The position numbers and the translations under genes were made by a program. Under the pieces are notes generated by a model, which was given only the letters and a program-made list of their open reading frames with translations, did no database searches and was not told the DNA's origin. DNA of 64,000 nucleotides from Lonicera japonica (lineage: Eukaryota; Streptophyta; Magnoliopsida; Dipsacales; Caprifoliaceae). The stretch is from positions 53,198,550 through 53,262,549 of the forward strand of contig CM038466.1 in the NCBI GenBank assembly GCA_021464415.1, in the 5' to 3' direction. This document shows positions 44,724 to 57,459 of the stretch, piece by piece. Each line of letters starts with the position of its first letter. Positions within the stretch are counted from its first letter, which is position 1.

Positions 44724-45929
44724 ACTCCATAATAAATGTAGAGACAAGAATTATAAAAGTGAACTCCATTTTTCTCTCTAGAAAAAAATATTACAAGCTC
44801 TCTATAAATTGAGAAATGAGAAATAAAAATAAGACTCCTCTCCAAAGCAACAATGAAGACTATAAATAAGAGAGTTATGTTGGATGCCAAAAATAAACAA
44901 TGCTTTTTTTATTTTTGGTGGAGAATTCCACTATCTTGGATGCTCTTTAATCACATGGACAATTCCACTTTCTTGGATTCCTTTTGTCCATGAAAAATTT
45001 CACTATTGTATTAAATACAATATTTCTTCAAATCTAAAGACACCAAAATAAACACAAAATGTGCCTTTCCAAGCATTGTTAAATACAAAAGTGCTATGAG
45101 ACTAATCGCGAAATAAGTTGGCAAACCGAGTAGTTTTAGAGAAATAAACGCGTTAAACAACTCCGAAAATGAGCGTATGAATGACAATATTAAGCGTTTA
45201 TCAGTGATAATTATGATAAAAAGCCTAAAAAGGTGGAAGAAGTCTATTGAAGATCAAAAAGGAGGATAAAGAAGAAAGAATATTCTAATTCAACATTCTC
45301 TCCTAATTCGAATAGAACTCCTAAATTCAAAGTTGTTATTTCTTTTACAATTCTAGTTTCCTAAACCATGTAAACTTCTATTTCTCATTCCTATATATAG
45401 ACTCATTCTCTACACCTAGAGATAGAAGAAAAAATATAGATAGAAGAAGATATATAGAAAATAGATAGGGAAAATAGATAGAATATAGATATTATTAGAG
45501 AGTTCTAGAGAGAGAAAAATTCTTCATATACTAGTTGCCGTGCGGCCGAAGTATTGAAGGAGAAAAAGTGGACAGCGTAAAGCCGTGTGGCACACGCTAG
45601 TTCGAGCATCACAAACAGGGACACTTTCTAGTTTTCTTTCTAATAATTTATAGTTTGTATTTAAGTACTTTAATCTTAATTTTAATGATGAATTATTATT
45701 TTATTTTAATGTGGTATTTATTTAATATGCTTGGCTAAATTATCTCCCATAAGGGGAGGGATGAAACCGCGATGGATGTAATGGGCTTAATGTAATTCTA
45801 ATTGATTTTTAATTATTCGTCCCGAATTAAAATAGATTTTAAAATTACCATTACTATAACGAGTGTTTTCTTTCTAGTACTTTAATTATTTTTAAAATAA
45901 AGGAAGTGTGTTTTCTTTCTAGTACTTTA
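44724..45929. other. Unique block between the duplicates, with an LTR fragment
   Basis: Bases 45122-45203 are the reverse complement of the first 80 bp of the LTR D/E family (ending GCGTTTATCA). AG-rich low-complexity sequence lies at 45420-45515. A 25-base phrase (TGTTTTCTTTCTAGTACTTT plus AATT) occurs at 45864-45888 and again at 45908-45932, right at the duplication breakpoint. No gene seen. Confidence 0.5.
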
Positions 45930-46923
45930 ATTTGGGTAGTTGTCGATAGACTAACCAAGTCCGCTCATTTTCTTCCCATTCGGAGCAATCAAAATGTGGT
46001 GAGTTTGGAAAAACTCTACGTCCGAAAAATAGTTAAATTACATTGGATTCCGCTTACTATCGTGTCAGACTGGAATCTTTGTTTTACGTCTCGATTTTGG
46101 GGGAGTCTTCAAAGGGCTTTGGGGACTCAATTGAAATTTAGTACAGTATTTTATCCACAAACTGATAGGCAGTCTAAATGGGTTATCCAAAATTCGAGGA
46201 TATGTTGAGAGCATGTGTCCTCGACTCTCGAGAAAACTGGATAAAACATCTGCCATTAATTGAGTTTGCGTATAACAATAGTTTTCAGGCTAGTATATGT
46301 ATGGCGCCATATGAAGCCTTTTACGGTCGTCCGTGTAGATCCCCGGTTTGATGGTATGAAGTTGAGTAAACAACTTTGTTGGGTCCTAAATTGGTAAAAC
46401 AGATTACCGAAAAGATCAAAACCATTCGATAACACATTCTCACTGCCCAGAGTCAGCAGAAGAGCTATGCCGACCGAAGTCGTCGTCCGTTAGAATTTGA
46501 AGTCGAAAATCACGTATTCTTGAAAACCAAGCCTTATTTCGGTATTCCTCGGTTTGGTAGCAAAGGGAAGCTGTCTCCTCGATACATCGGGGCTTTCAAG
46601 ATTCTTGAACGTATCGGGAATGTTTCATATCTCCTAGCCTTACCACCGCAACTATCCAATGTTCATAATGTATTCCATGTATCTATGTTGCGTCAGTACG
46701 TTCATGATCCTTCTCATATTATTCAGTGGGAAAATATCGAAGTGTTGGATGACGGGACTTATAAAACCCATCCTATACATATCTTGGATCGTCATGATCA
46801 AGCGTTTCAGAATAAGGTTATTCCTTTAGTGATGTTTTTGTGGTTGCACCATGGAGCCGATGAGGCGACGTGGGAATTAGAGACTGTAATTCGTAATAAA
46901 TATCCTGAGTTGTTTACTTAATG
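45930..46923 (+). pseudogene. Duplicate chromovirus integrase 3' part and tail
   Basis: Starts in the integrase core (VVDRLTKSAHFLPI). The stop-broken middle is followed by the intact 133-codon C-terminal frame 46520-46921, nearly identical to 38492-38893. It is truncated at the 5' side by the duplication breakpoint. Confidence 0.9.
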
Positions 46924-46970
46924 TGTAATATCTAAATTTCGAGGACGAAATTTTATTTAGTGGGAGAGAT

Positions 46971-47871
46971 TGTAACATTCTGTATTTATGTTAATATTAA
47001 TTATGTTGTTTTGATTAGAGAAAGGTTCCTTGCGGACCGGTATGGAAATAAGTAGGGCCTGGTGTCCTTAGGTTAAAAATCCCTAAACCTTCGGAGGGCA
47101 GCAACACGTCGGCTGTCTAGAGCCAACAGTGAGTAGCCCAAAAATCTAGATAATGGTAAGGCACTGATGACTATGTTGCTATGATATTATTAGTGGAATT
47201 GTGGTCCGACTCGATTATGGTCTCATGATATTCTCTAAGGCCGTTATGTCATATATTCTATGAGGCCGTTGGGCCAACTGTGATTATTATCAGGTTCTAT
47301 TCTCGGGCGGTTTGGCTCATGTTGCACTCTAGTTCAACGCTAATATATTTTGGCTACGTGGTATTAAGGTTGACACAAGGGAGGTAACATGTATTGACGT
47401 ATGCATGCATTGCTTAATGAACATATGGTTTTAAATTGACTGGTGTTTTACACGTGATACTTTCGTTATTACTTACCCCTACTGAGCGTATTGCTCACTC
47501 CGTTTTCTTAAACTATTACAGGTATTCACGAGTCCTATGAGGAAAAAGAGACGACGAGATCCGGGACGAAATAGAGCCTATGATACTATAGTTCTCTTTT
47601 GTGATGGATATGTTTGTCCGAGAAGCCACGGCTAGCCCGAAGACTATTTATATTTTTGTTGTTCATATGGTTTGGCCATGTATATCTAAGATGCAAGTTT
47701 ACAAGTTATAGTATCATTTTTGTACCCCATGCTCATCGTTGCGTGATATATATATATATTATTGATTTATATTCTTCTTACATACTTGTCTTAATCCAAC
47801 TAAGACGGTTTAGTAACACTTTATGTCTTAATTATATGTGTTATCCTATAGATTAAGGCGGGGTTGTTACA
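46971..47871 (+). repeat. Duplicate of the chromovirus 3' LTR
   Basis: TGTAACATTCTG to GGTTGTTACA, 901 bp, with the same internal deletion as 38943-39837 and followed by the same CCGGT flank. Confidence 0.92.
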
Positions 47872-48303
47872 CCGGTGGTGTCTGTGGTGGTGGTGTTGAC
47901 TACATTGTCATCATCTTCATTTTTATATATTATGATTACTTGATCTTTTATTAAATGAAATGGATTGATTTAATTAACGAATAATTGGGTACATGTATGT
48001 ATATGTGTGTGTATATATACATGCATGGAGATTTAAAGAAGACAAGGGAGGAATGAGGAAATGATTTATTGAAATTGATCAAGAAATTTACAATGTTGTT
48101 ATCAGAATTCTAATTGGAATTGAAGATTCTGATGTTAAACAAAGGTATTTTTGATACCCTTGAGTTAACATTTGATCATGTTTGAGTTATGGAATAGTGT
48201 AAAATGGTACCCAAAGTTCAATTTTTAGAAACTTTGGTACCCATGCCAAAGCCCAATTTCGGCACAACTTTAATACCCAAAACCTAAATGACCCATTTAT
48301 TTA
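47872..48303. repeat. Duplicate of the MULE right end
   Basis: MULE interior (GTGGTG repeats, TG/TA microsatellite) and right terminal inverted repeat to 48294, followed by the ATTTATTTA target sequence (48295-48303). There is no left end in this copy. Confidence 0.85.
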
Positions 48304-48333
48304 TTCGTCGGAGATGCTAATCACCTAACCTTC

Positions 48334-49666
48334 TGTTAGTAATTAGTGCAGTAATTATGCATCACATACACAAATTTACGCACTAATATATAAACCCCGA
48401 GATCTATGCTGTTCAATAAAATCGACAGAAGACATACCTTATATGTGATTTGATGTTACTAAAACGAACAGGATGGATCGGATCCTTCTGTTGTTGTCGT
48501 CCTTAGCGTAGAAATTACGACGCCTCTACGGTATGCACACACGAACGAGGTGAGATCCTTGCTTGGTGTACTAGCGCCTTCTGGGGTTCTCTCAATTATT
48601 TCGACTCTCTAGCCTCTCTAAGTTTCCTTGACGGCCAAGATGAATAAAGGTTCCCTTTTATAAGGGAACCCTAGTGAGAACCCTAAGCAACAAACGAACT
48701 GGGCCCAAGTCCAACTTGACCCGTTTTAATTCGTTTTGATCAAACTCGTTTTGGTGTGCGACCCTGTAGGTTTTACACTCTTTGGCAGTATAATTAAAAA
48801 TCCGTTTTACTATACGAATAGTAAGCGGTCTCTAGTAAAACATTACTACTATCCAAAGGGTATCAAGGTCAAAAACGACACAACCTTAAATTGATATTCC
48901 ACATATTAACTCCTTTTGTCAATCGATATCTAGATTGAACACAAGACTAGGCAAGTGTCATTCTTGTATAGTTCAATCTTTATTTCTTGATCTCTAAGTA
49001 TAATTAATCTAAAACAAATGACATCTCATTTGTGCATGGCCATGCAAATATTAATTACACTTATCAAGGGGCCCAACGATATCTCTCTCAATATATGAGA
49101 ATAACAAATCCCATCTTGATCAACCACATACCTCTACATAGTTCATAGTATGCTCGGTCATCATCTTTATAATTACTCGATCAAGAGCAACGTTTGATAA
49201 TGCCTGACATGCTAATCCCTATGTTGGTAACCATGGCGACCTCAGGTCTGAGGATAATACGATATCACAAATGAGGAACATCACTGATGACATTATGTAA
49301 CACTCCTCGCAGTGTCCCCAAAGCGGGTCGGTCCGATACTTTGTTCCCCAACAAATATCAGTATGTTCAGCTTGATACCTCCATATCCATGACTTGTGGA
49401 ACATAACCATCAGCTGACTCATACTCTAATTATTGTATCAATGTGATCCTAGGTTATTGACACATGATCAGGGACATCTAAACAATATTATTATAACATT
49501 ACTAGCATTCCACAATCTAGTCACGTACTTGATGAACTAGTATTAATAAATATTATTTACAAGAGAATATAAAGTAAAATGAAATAAACTTTATTTATGA
49601 CAATAAGCATAAGATATCCAAGTACAAATCATAATATATGAATAGTCCTAGGACATATCTCTTTCA
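48334..49666 (-). mobile_element. Solo LTR C inserted in copy 2
   Basis: Starts TGTTAGTAATTAG, ends ATATCTCTTTCA, 1333 bp. The perfect 5-bp duplication CCTTC (48329-48333, 49667-49671) is proven by the empty site in copy 1 (CTAACGTTCAACAC near 40307). A TATA box, TATAAAAGGG, on the minus strand near 48652-48663 suggests transcription leftward. Copia-like by layout; not the same family as A/B at sequence level as far as I can see. Confidence 0.9.
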
Positions 49667-49671
49667 CCTTC

Positions 49672-51660
49672 AACACTATTTCATTTATATTAAATATTTT
49701 TAGTAAAATATTAATATTTATATAAAATATTATAATTTCAAGTAGTGGACGATTTATTTACCACCAAAGGTACACATTATTTTATTTACCTCATATGATA
49801 AGGCATGAGTAAGTTTTGATTCATGGTGTATTTGATTCATTGAAAGTTCAATACACTAGAAATTATTATCAATTTATAGTGTATTTTAATATTAAAATTT
49901 TTGAGAATGTTGATTGGTATAAAAAAGAATAAAAATCAACTGAAACACTTTTTATTTTACTGTTAGTTTGCATTAAAATATAAAATATATATGTATAATG
50001 CATTTTTATTCATAAAACCAATCAGACATATTATCATATATTTTTTCTTGTAAACTAAATCTTCCAGTTCCACCTTATTATGCTCACCGGTTTTAAATTA
50101 AGAAAAGAAAGAACTATTTGACTTTTGATATATTATTAGTTCTTGATAAGTTAGTTTTTATGCTTATCTCAGCCCCATAAAAGAAAGAGGATATTACATG
50201 CAGCAGGCATAAAAGCATGCAAAAATTATATACTAACATTGCTGGGAATGGGTCAAATCGCTATTCTCTTGTTCTTTTTTATTGATTTTTTACAGCTTTA
50301 ATGAAAGGTAAAAATGGGAAATTGAACAGAATGATAAAATAATGACTAGAAAAAGTGAATAAACATTCTCCCTATTTAACAAATAACAAACCTTTTTATG
50401 ATGCTTTGGTAAATAATTACCAAAAAATACACAATTTTAGTAATTATTTACTTGTCACTACTGTCTTGTATGTGATTACTGACCGGGACTACGCCGTCCC
50501 GGTAATTTCCTTTAAAAGAAAGGAAGATATGATAACATGATATGATTAAGATTTTAATTTAAAGACAACAAACACTGAAATATATAGGAGCTTATAGTAG
50601 TAAATATATATGATGTCTTTTATTATTTTGTGCTTCCTGAATAAGGAGCAAAGGAGAATTAACTAAATTCTCGTTTGATAAGTTTTTATGGCAGGAACCA
50701 ACAAAAATTCAAACCAAACGACCTTATGCGCGCAAGTTCAAATCTTGAGTAATGTAAAGGTGAATTAATTTCATACTAATTGAACGAACCTTTAAACCAT
50801 GCATGTCTTGTATTCTAGTGGACATTTCTATGTATAATCTATTTTACAAAAATCAACCGTATGTGGAAATTTCAATAAGAACCATATACTAGTCGGAGGC
50901 ACAGCAAAAACTTAATTCAAGCAGCACCTTTGCTTATAATTTTTTTTTATTTTTTTAGCAATCATGACACAAAATTAACACAACTAAGGGTTTGATAATT
51001 ACTTCTTTGTTACGAGGATTAAGAGGGTGCATAATTTGTTGGCACCAATGCGTATGAGTTTAACGTGTAATATGCTCTCCTAACTTGATATCCGTTTAAT
51101 TTGTCAACAAAAAAAAGTTGAAAAATACACAACATCCGCAACTGCAACACAATAATTTAACAGTACTTTCTAATAAAAAACATGTTTTTTTTCCGTTAAC
51201 AATTACATTAAATTTAAACAAGAAAATTGCTGGGCAATGAGAATTAAGAGGAATGTAATATACACAAAACACTGATTTGAGTAAAGTGATGTAACACATC
51301 AATACTAAGTATATATGCTTGTGGAGTAATTTCTTTTTTAATTTTGTTTTGATATATATTTCCCGAATCATTTTGTGCCTATAAAATTTATCACACAGTT
51401 AATAAGAGGGAAAAGAATGCATCGACTTACGCAAAGCTTAAGTTTCGTTTTGTATATTACAACAGATGGTCACAATTAATGTCCTTTTTTTTTCTCTTTT
51501 TTTTTTGGGGTTCTTTTTTATTACTTCTACTTATAAGGTAGAGACATGGGTATATTATCAACAGTATTATTTATGTGAGTTCATTTTGTAATTTTCCCCA
51601 ACTTAGATAAAATTATTTATAATTTTTACATAAAATATTAAATTTCGATTAATATCTAAC
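49672..51660. other. AT-rich flank of copy 2
   Basis: Matches 40312-41389, except for a 198-bp insertion including one target duplication (50338-50535) and about 0.7 kb before the BAHD locus (50984-51660) that copy 1 lacks. No gene seen. Confidence 0.6.
50338..50528. mobile_element. 191-bp insertion with 7-bp duplication
   Basis: Absent from copy 1 at about 40951. Flanked by ATGATAA (50331-50337 and 50529-50535). Contains a GC-rich hairpin, CCGGGACTACGCCGTCCCGG (50486-50505), in an otherwise AT-rich sequence. There are no clear terminal inverted repeats; the class is unknown. Confidence 0.6.
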
Positions 51661-51665
51661 AGTAG

Positions 51666-51850
51666 ACAGGTCACAATGCGGATATAATTCGAGTAAAGGT
51701 TGTACTATTAACCAATTGGCCATCATCAACTAACATACTACCAGGCACCTTAACAAATCTTTCCATAGCAGCAGCAGGTAAGAAAATGGGCACAACAATT
51801 ATATTCTCACCTTTATTGTTCCTAAATGGCACGTAGAATTGAAGCTAAGC
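51666..51850 (-). pseudogene. Partial duplicate of the last BAHD exon
   Basis: About 185 bp resembling 51897-52080, i.e. the C-terminal codons of the acyltransferase (the [11 protein letters not shown] region is readable) up to the stop-proximal part. The copy is diverged and lacks the rest of the gene. It may be the 3' relic of a former tandem paralogue. Confidence 0.75.
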
Positions 51851-51904
51851 ACAACATATATTAGGTATGGTAAATAAAATAATTAAAGATACATTTTAGA
51901 CAAG

Positions 51905-53623
51905 TCACAATGCGGATTTAATTTGACAGGAAACCCTACCATTGACCAATTGATCATTACCAGCTAACATGCTACCAAGTACCTTAACAAATCTTTCCAT
52001 AGCAGCAGCAGGTAAGCAAATGGGCACAACAACCGTATTCTCGCCTTTATTGTTCCTACATTGCACATAAAAGTTGAGCAAACCCGGGATATCACCCACG
52101 CGACCAGTAGCCAGCCCACCATAAACCGCTTTGCCCCACCCGAAATCCACATCCCTATATCTGATACGGGTGTTGTCCGAGACGAGCCAGGATCCTGCAG
52201 CTTGAAGAGGAGGTCGCCCTCTGGTAACCATCAGATCTGCAACTGATCTCATATACTCAGTCGTAACACTTGATTTTGCCTTCATCACTAGCTCCAATGC
52301 ATATCCTAATGAGTTTTGAGATAGTTTTTTGACTGTCGAAATGGCCGCAGGGAAAACAAAGGCATTTCCGTAATAACCAGTGGGGAGCAACATATCTAAT
52401 CTGCCTCGTGCATTGACGAGACAAAGGAAACGTACCTGTTGCAATTATAATAAATTTTTACTATGAAAAAAAATTTGAAATATTATATACAATTTCTGAA
52501 CATGAAACTGTTAGTTCACTAATTGACCAATGTGACTAGAACCACATAACCTCTCAAGAGCCAAGTAATTAGTTAACTTAAAATCTATGATAAATACAAA
52601 CATATATATATACCTCCTCGTCGGGGTCTAATTGTAAGGCAATGGTGCGACAACGCCAAAGGCACGCGTTTAATACGTCAAATGTGGAACACTTGGATAA
52701 GTGTTTAGGGACAAGCTTGCGAAGGGCCAACAATTCAGTGGGACCAAATGTGAAAGACCGATGGTCCACATCAACTAGTAATGAGGCAATGGTGTCTTTT
52801 GTGTCAGCCACTTCATCATACTCGTGATGCGTACATGTTACATGTGGTGGGTCCCTAGCACTAAGCAGTTCCCTCTGCCACACAGGTTGAACCGATAGGG
52901 TACGTGCCCCACGTGCAATTTCGCCTAGGGCCATCATGAATTGTACTAGTCCAAGTGCATCGGTCATGGTGTGGTTTAGGCGTAAAGCGAAGACAAAACC
53001 TCCACATAGAAGACGAGTAACCTGCAAAATTTAACACTATTCACGGTCAGTCAACCAGTTTGCTTGAATTATTCCAAGAAGTAGTGCAAATGGATTTGAA
53101 TTGAAGTAGCATTGTATTTTATTTATTTATTTTTGTCCTCCTAACAATACTATTAGTTTTTATTTTTCTTTACCTGAATAAGGAGCAAAGGAGAATTAAG
53201 TATCCCATCAGAACCAGGAACGTTGTAAAGGAGCTCCTCTACGCAAGGAAACGGCGGGTAAAGTGCCTCCCCAAACTGCTCCATCCTAACATCCGCGTCT
53301 GCTTCAATGAACAAAACACCTTCGCCCGTACAATCTACCACAAGCTTGCCGCTGGAAACTTCCCTGAGCCGACCGGCAAACGGGTAGTAAAATACGAGCG
53401 CCTCTGCAATCGCGTCTCTAATCACCTTAACTGGATCACTATTAACATTCTCTCTGTTACTAGGATAAAATTGTATTATGGGGATCTGAAATCGAAGGCT
53501 TTGTTGATCATCAATGTCGGATAATAGTTTGAATTCATGAGGAGTGGGCTTAGATGGAGCTATTAGCTCTGGTTCATGCCTTGTTACCGTGAACATTAAA
53601 TTAGGAGTCACTTTCTGGGCCAT
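51905..53623 (-). CDS. BAHD acyltransferase, benzyl alcohol/methanol acyltransferase-like
   Basis: Transfers an acyl group from acyl-CoA to an alcohol in the cytosol. The sequence resembles plant benzyl alcohol O-benzoyltransferases and methanol anthraniloyltransferases that make volatile esters; the exact substrate cannot be read from sequence. Three exons, 53174-53623, 52614-53021 and 51905-52435, all in phase 0 with GT-AG introns of 152 and 178 bp, give 462 residues, the usual family length. The N-terminal [20 protein letters not shown] is typical. The catalytic HXXXD motif is HTMTD at residues 167-171 and the structural DFGWG is at 383-387. No stop or frameshift, so it looks functional. 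Start chosen at the first Met of the conserved N-terminus. It is the only intact host gene in the window and is absent from duplicate copy 1. Confidence 0.92.
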
Positions 53624-53751
53624 TTTTATATAGTGAAGAAGATTGTATATATGATATATAGGAAATTAATGAGATAGGGATTTTCGGAGGGAGTTTGTGG
53701 TTCAATATGTGGGTTGTAATACAATGTGTTGGTAGAATTGCTGGAGTTGCT

Positions 53752-53768
53752 ATGTATTTATAGGGATT
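53752..53768 (-). promoter_or_regulatory. TATA box of the BAHD gene
   Basis: On the minus strand the sequence reads CTATAAATAC about 130 bp upstream of the ATG. The same TATA sequence survives in duplicate copy 1 next to the point where the gene is missing. Confidence 0.55.
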
Positions 53769-54979
53769 AGAAGACTATGAAAAGACACGTTTAATGTTTC
53801 CCATGCCCTGAATTTTGCATGTTTATAATATTTTTTCCAAGCCTGCGCATGAAGGGACCAATAAGCCACTTTGGCAAACATGCATCAAAAGTGATTTTGT
53901 TTTTTTTTTTTTTTTATCAAAAAGAATGCATCAAAATTTATTCTGGAACGACTTTAATAAATGCCAAAAATAATAGAGTAAAAGACATTTTTTTTATGCC
54001 TTGAATTTTGCCTTTTTCTTCTTTGGTTCAAGGGCTATTCTATAGATGTCTAGATCAGTTTTCGCATATCTTGACTAATTCTCATTTGCAGCGCGTAACT
54101 CCCATTGGTCAAACATTACTTTGACAATCCTAGAAATCGATATTGGGAGCACCAAGTTGAGCTCAAGATTGTTCAAGTGGTTCATACTTTTTATTAGATC
54201 TTTTTTAGTTTGCCACCTCAATAATATCCATAAATTGACTTTCATCCGCTTGGTTAATCCTTTGAGTCCCTCCCCATTTTGTTTGATGGATAACTCAAAG
54301 TATTAGTAAAATGTGGGTATCTTAAATTATGGGTATTATTGAGGGGATAACTCAAAAAGACTTTAATTATGCATTATGAACAACTTATTGCAAAGTTTTT
54401 TACTTTCGCAATACCATTAATTTATTTTAAAATATGTCATTCATAAAGTATCACAAACCATAAATACTAACACCAATTAAAATTTATTTACTTTTTTGTT
54501 TATATATTGTTTTAATAATGAAATCTCATTCATTGTATCAAAAAGTATTCAAATAATTATTTATTAAAAAAAATGCAGGCTTATGTGTTTTTCTAATAAA
54601 CTAAAAGGATACATGTATATTATTTATTTAAATGAAAAGTCCCATTTATCTTATTACATGTATTAATCAATTCAAATAATTTATTCAAATAAAAATATGA
54701 CCTTGCAAAAATTAAAAACATAAATAACAAAAACAGAATAAATAACTATATATTTATAGCGAAATGATCTTTAAAGATTATTAAATTAAAGTTTCTATAA
54801 TTCAAAATAAGAAAAGAAAAATGAAAAATGAAATAAGAAAATAAAAAGGAAAAATGTTGTATCTAATTTATGTGGTGGTTGTATTCCACCCATTTATACA
54901 TTTTATTGTGATGGTTGTAAAATTATATCTAAAAAAAATTGGATGATTTACTCATCGTTTGTATAAAAAATCAAGGAAA
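53769..54979. other. AT-rich flank upstream of BAHD (copy 2)
   Basis: Matches 41400-42632. Contains poly-T stretches and no coding signal; the short plus frame 54121-54306 is the duplicate of 41773-41958. Confidence 0.6.
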
Positions 54980-57428
54980 GAAAATTTAAACCCATCCTTT
55001 TATGCCTCATTTTGAACTTCTCCATCTTAAAATATTTAAATTTGATATGGACTTTTTTTTATCTCTTTGTTTCCTTTTTTGTGAAAGAAGAAAAAATAAT
55101 TTACCATAAATTTTTAACTAATAGTTAGCAAAATAAAGAGTAACACAAAACTATTTTTTAGTTATCTGTAAAATTAATTTACATGGAGGTATAAAAATGT
55201 GATAGCATGTCTAAATCATTAGATAATTTATAGTGGATATTTTATTTATTTCGTAAACTGAAAATAAATTTACCAACAATTATTCAAAAATATTAGGACT
55301 TAATATATTGACAAGGGCGATGCTAGTGAAGGAAAATGTGGGTGTGGGTGGGTGTGATGGGGGGTGGGGGGGGGATTGACCCCCCATGGTATCTAAGTGT
55401 AATTTGATCCTAAGAAAAGCTCATTTGATTCTAGGTTCATATCCAAGTTTAAATTTTAGGGGCAATTTAAAACTTTAAATTTCATTTAAATCCTTCCACA
55501 TATTCCATTTCATTCCTCGGATCATATTTCTTCTTCTACTACTTTTTTTATTTTGCTCTTCACTCTATTTTTACTTTTTTATTTTGCTTTTCACTTACTT
55601 AATTGATTTGCACATGTGCCTCAGTCGGCTCTCTTAGCTATCTTCCATATATCATTGAATCTATTTTTTGATATTTCTTAGTACTAAGTGAATTTCATTA
55701 TTAACATTAGGTGTATTTATTGATTAATATTATGTCTATTTCTTAATATTAGGTTTATTTCTTAATTAATTGCCTAATATTAGTTCTATTGTTGATTAAT
55801 CGCATAATATTAAGTCTTTGCTAGATTAGTTGAAGAATGATGGTGATTGCTCAATATTAGGTTCATTTCTTGATTTATTGGATAATATTAAGTCTATTTC
55901 TTGGATAATTGATTAACTGCATAATATTATGTGATTTAGGTCTAAATTTTTTGTATTCTATTGAGAAGGAAAACGTCTTGTAAAACCTTCAAAATATGAA
56001 ATCCCTTAGAGAAAAGAAAATTTAAACCCATCCTTTTATGCCTCATTTTGAACTTCTCCATCTTAAAGTAATTCAATTTTATACGCACATTTTTTTATCT
56101 CTTTGTTTCCTTTTTTGTGAAAGAAGAAAAAATAATTTACCATAATTTTTTAACTAATAGTTTGAAAAATAACGAGTAACACAAAACTATTTTTTAGTTC
56201 TCTGTAAAATTAATTTACATGTAGGTATAAAAATGTGATAGCTTGTCTAAATAATTAGATAATTTATAGTGGATATTTTATTTATTTCGTAAACTGAAAA
56301 TAAATTTACCAACAATTATTCAAAAATATTAGGACTTAATATATTGACAAGGGCGATGCTAGTGAAGGAAAATGTGGGTGTGGGTGTGTGTGTTAGGGGG
56401 GGGGGGGGGTTGACCCCCCTTGGTATCTAAGTGTAATTTGATCCTAAAAAAAGCTTATTTGATTCTAGGTTCATATCGAAGTTTAAATTTTAGGGGCTAT
56501 TTAAAACTTTAAATTTCATTTAAATCCTTCCACATACTCCATTTCATTCCTCAGATCATATTTCTTCTTTTACTACTTTTTTTTAATTTTGCTCTTCACT
56601 CTATTTTTACTTTTTTATTTCGCTCTTCACTTACTTAATTGATTTGCACATGTGCCTCAGTCCGCTCTCTTAGCTATCTTCCATATATCATTGAATCTAT
56701 TTTTTTATATTTCTTAGTACTAAGTGAACTTCATTATCAACATTAGGTGTATTTATTGATTAATATTATGTCTATTTCTTAATATTAGGTTTATTTCTTA
56801 ATTAATTGCCTAATATTAGTTCTATTGTTGATTAATCGCATAATATTAAGTCTTTGTTAGATTAATTGAAGAATGATGGTGATTGCTCAATATTAGGTTC
56901 ATTTCTTGATTAATTGCATAATATTAAGTCTATTTCTTGGATAATTGATTAATTGCATAATATTATGTGATTTAGGTCTAACTTTTTTGTATTCTGTTGA
57001 GAAGGAAAACGTCTTGCAAAACCTTCAAAATATGAATTCCCTTAGAGAAAAGAAAATTTAAACCCATCCTTTTATGCCTCATTTTGAACTTCTCCATCTT
57101 AAAGTATTTCAATTTGATACGCACTTTTTTTTATCTCTTTGTTTCCATTTTTGTGAAAGAAGAAAAAATAATTTACCATTATTTTTTAACTAATAGTTTG
57201 AATAATAAAGAGTTACACAAAACTATTTTTTAGTTCTCTGTAAAATCAATTTACATGTAGGTATGAAAATGTGATAGCATGTCTAAATAATTAGATAATT
57301 TATAGTGGATATTTTATTTATTTCGTAAACTGAAAATAAATTTACCAACAATTATTCAAAAATATTAGGACTTAATATATTGACAAGGGTGATGCTAGTG
57401 AAGGAAAATGTGGGTGTGGGTGTGGGTG

Positions 57429-57459
<31 letters not shown>

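Noticed and set aside
48334..49666. Solo LTR C as a member of the A/B family because both have a TGTTAG end
   Set aside because: Beyond the terminal bases and general layout I could not align the interiors, so they are kept separate.
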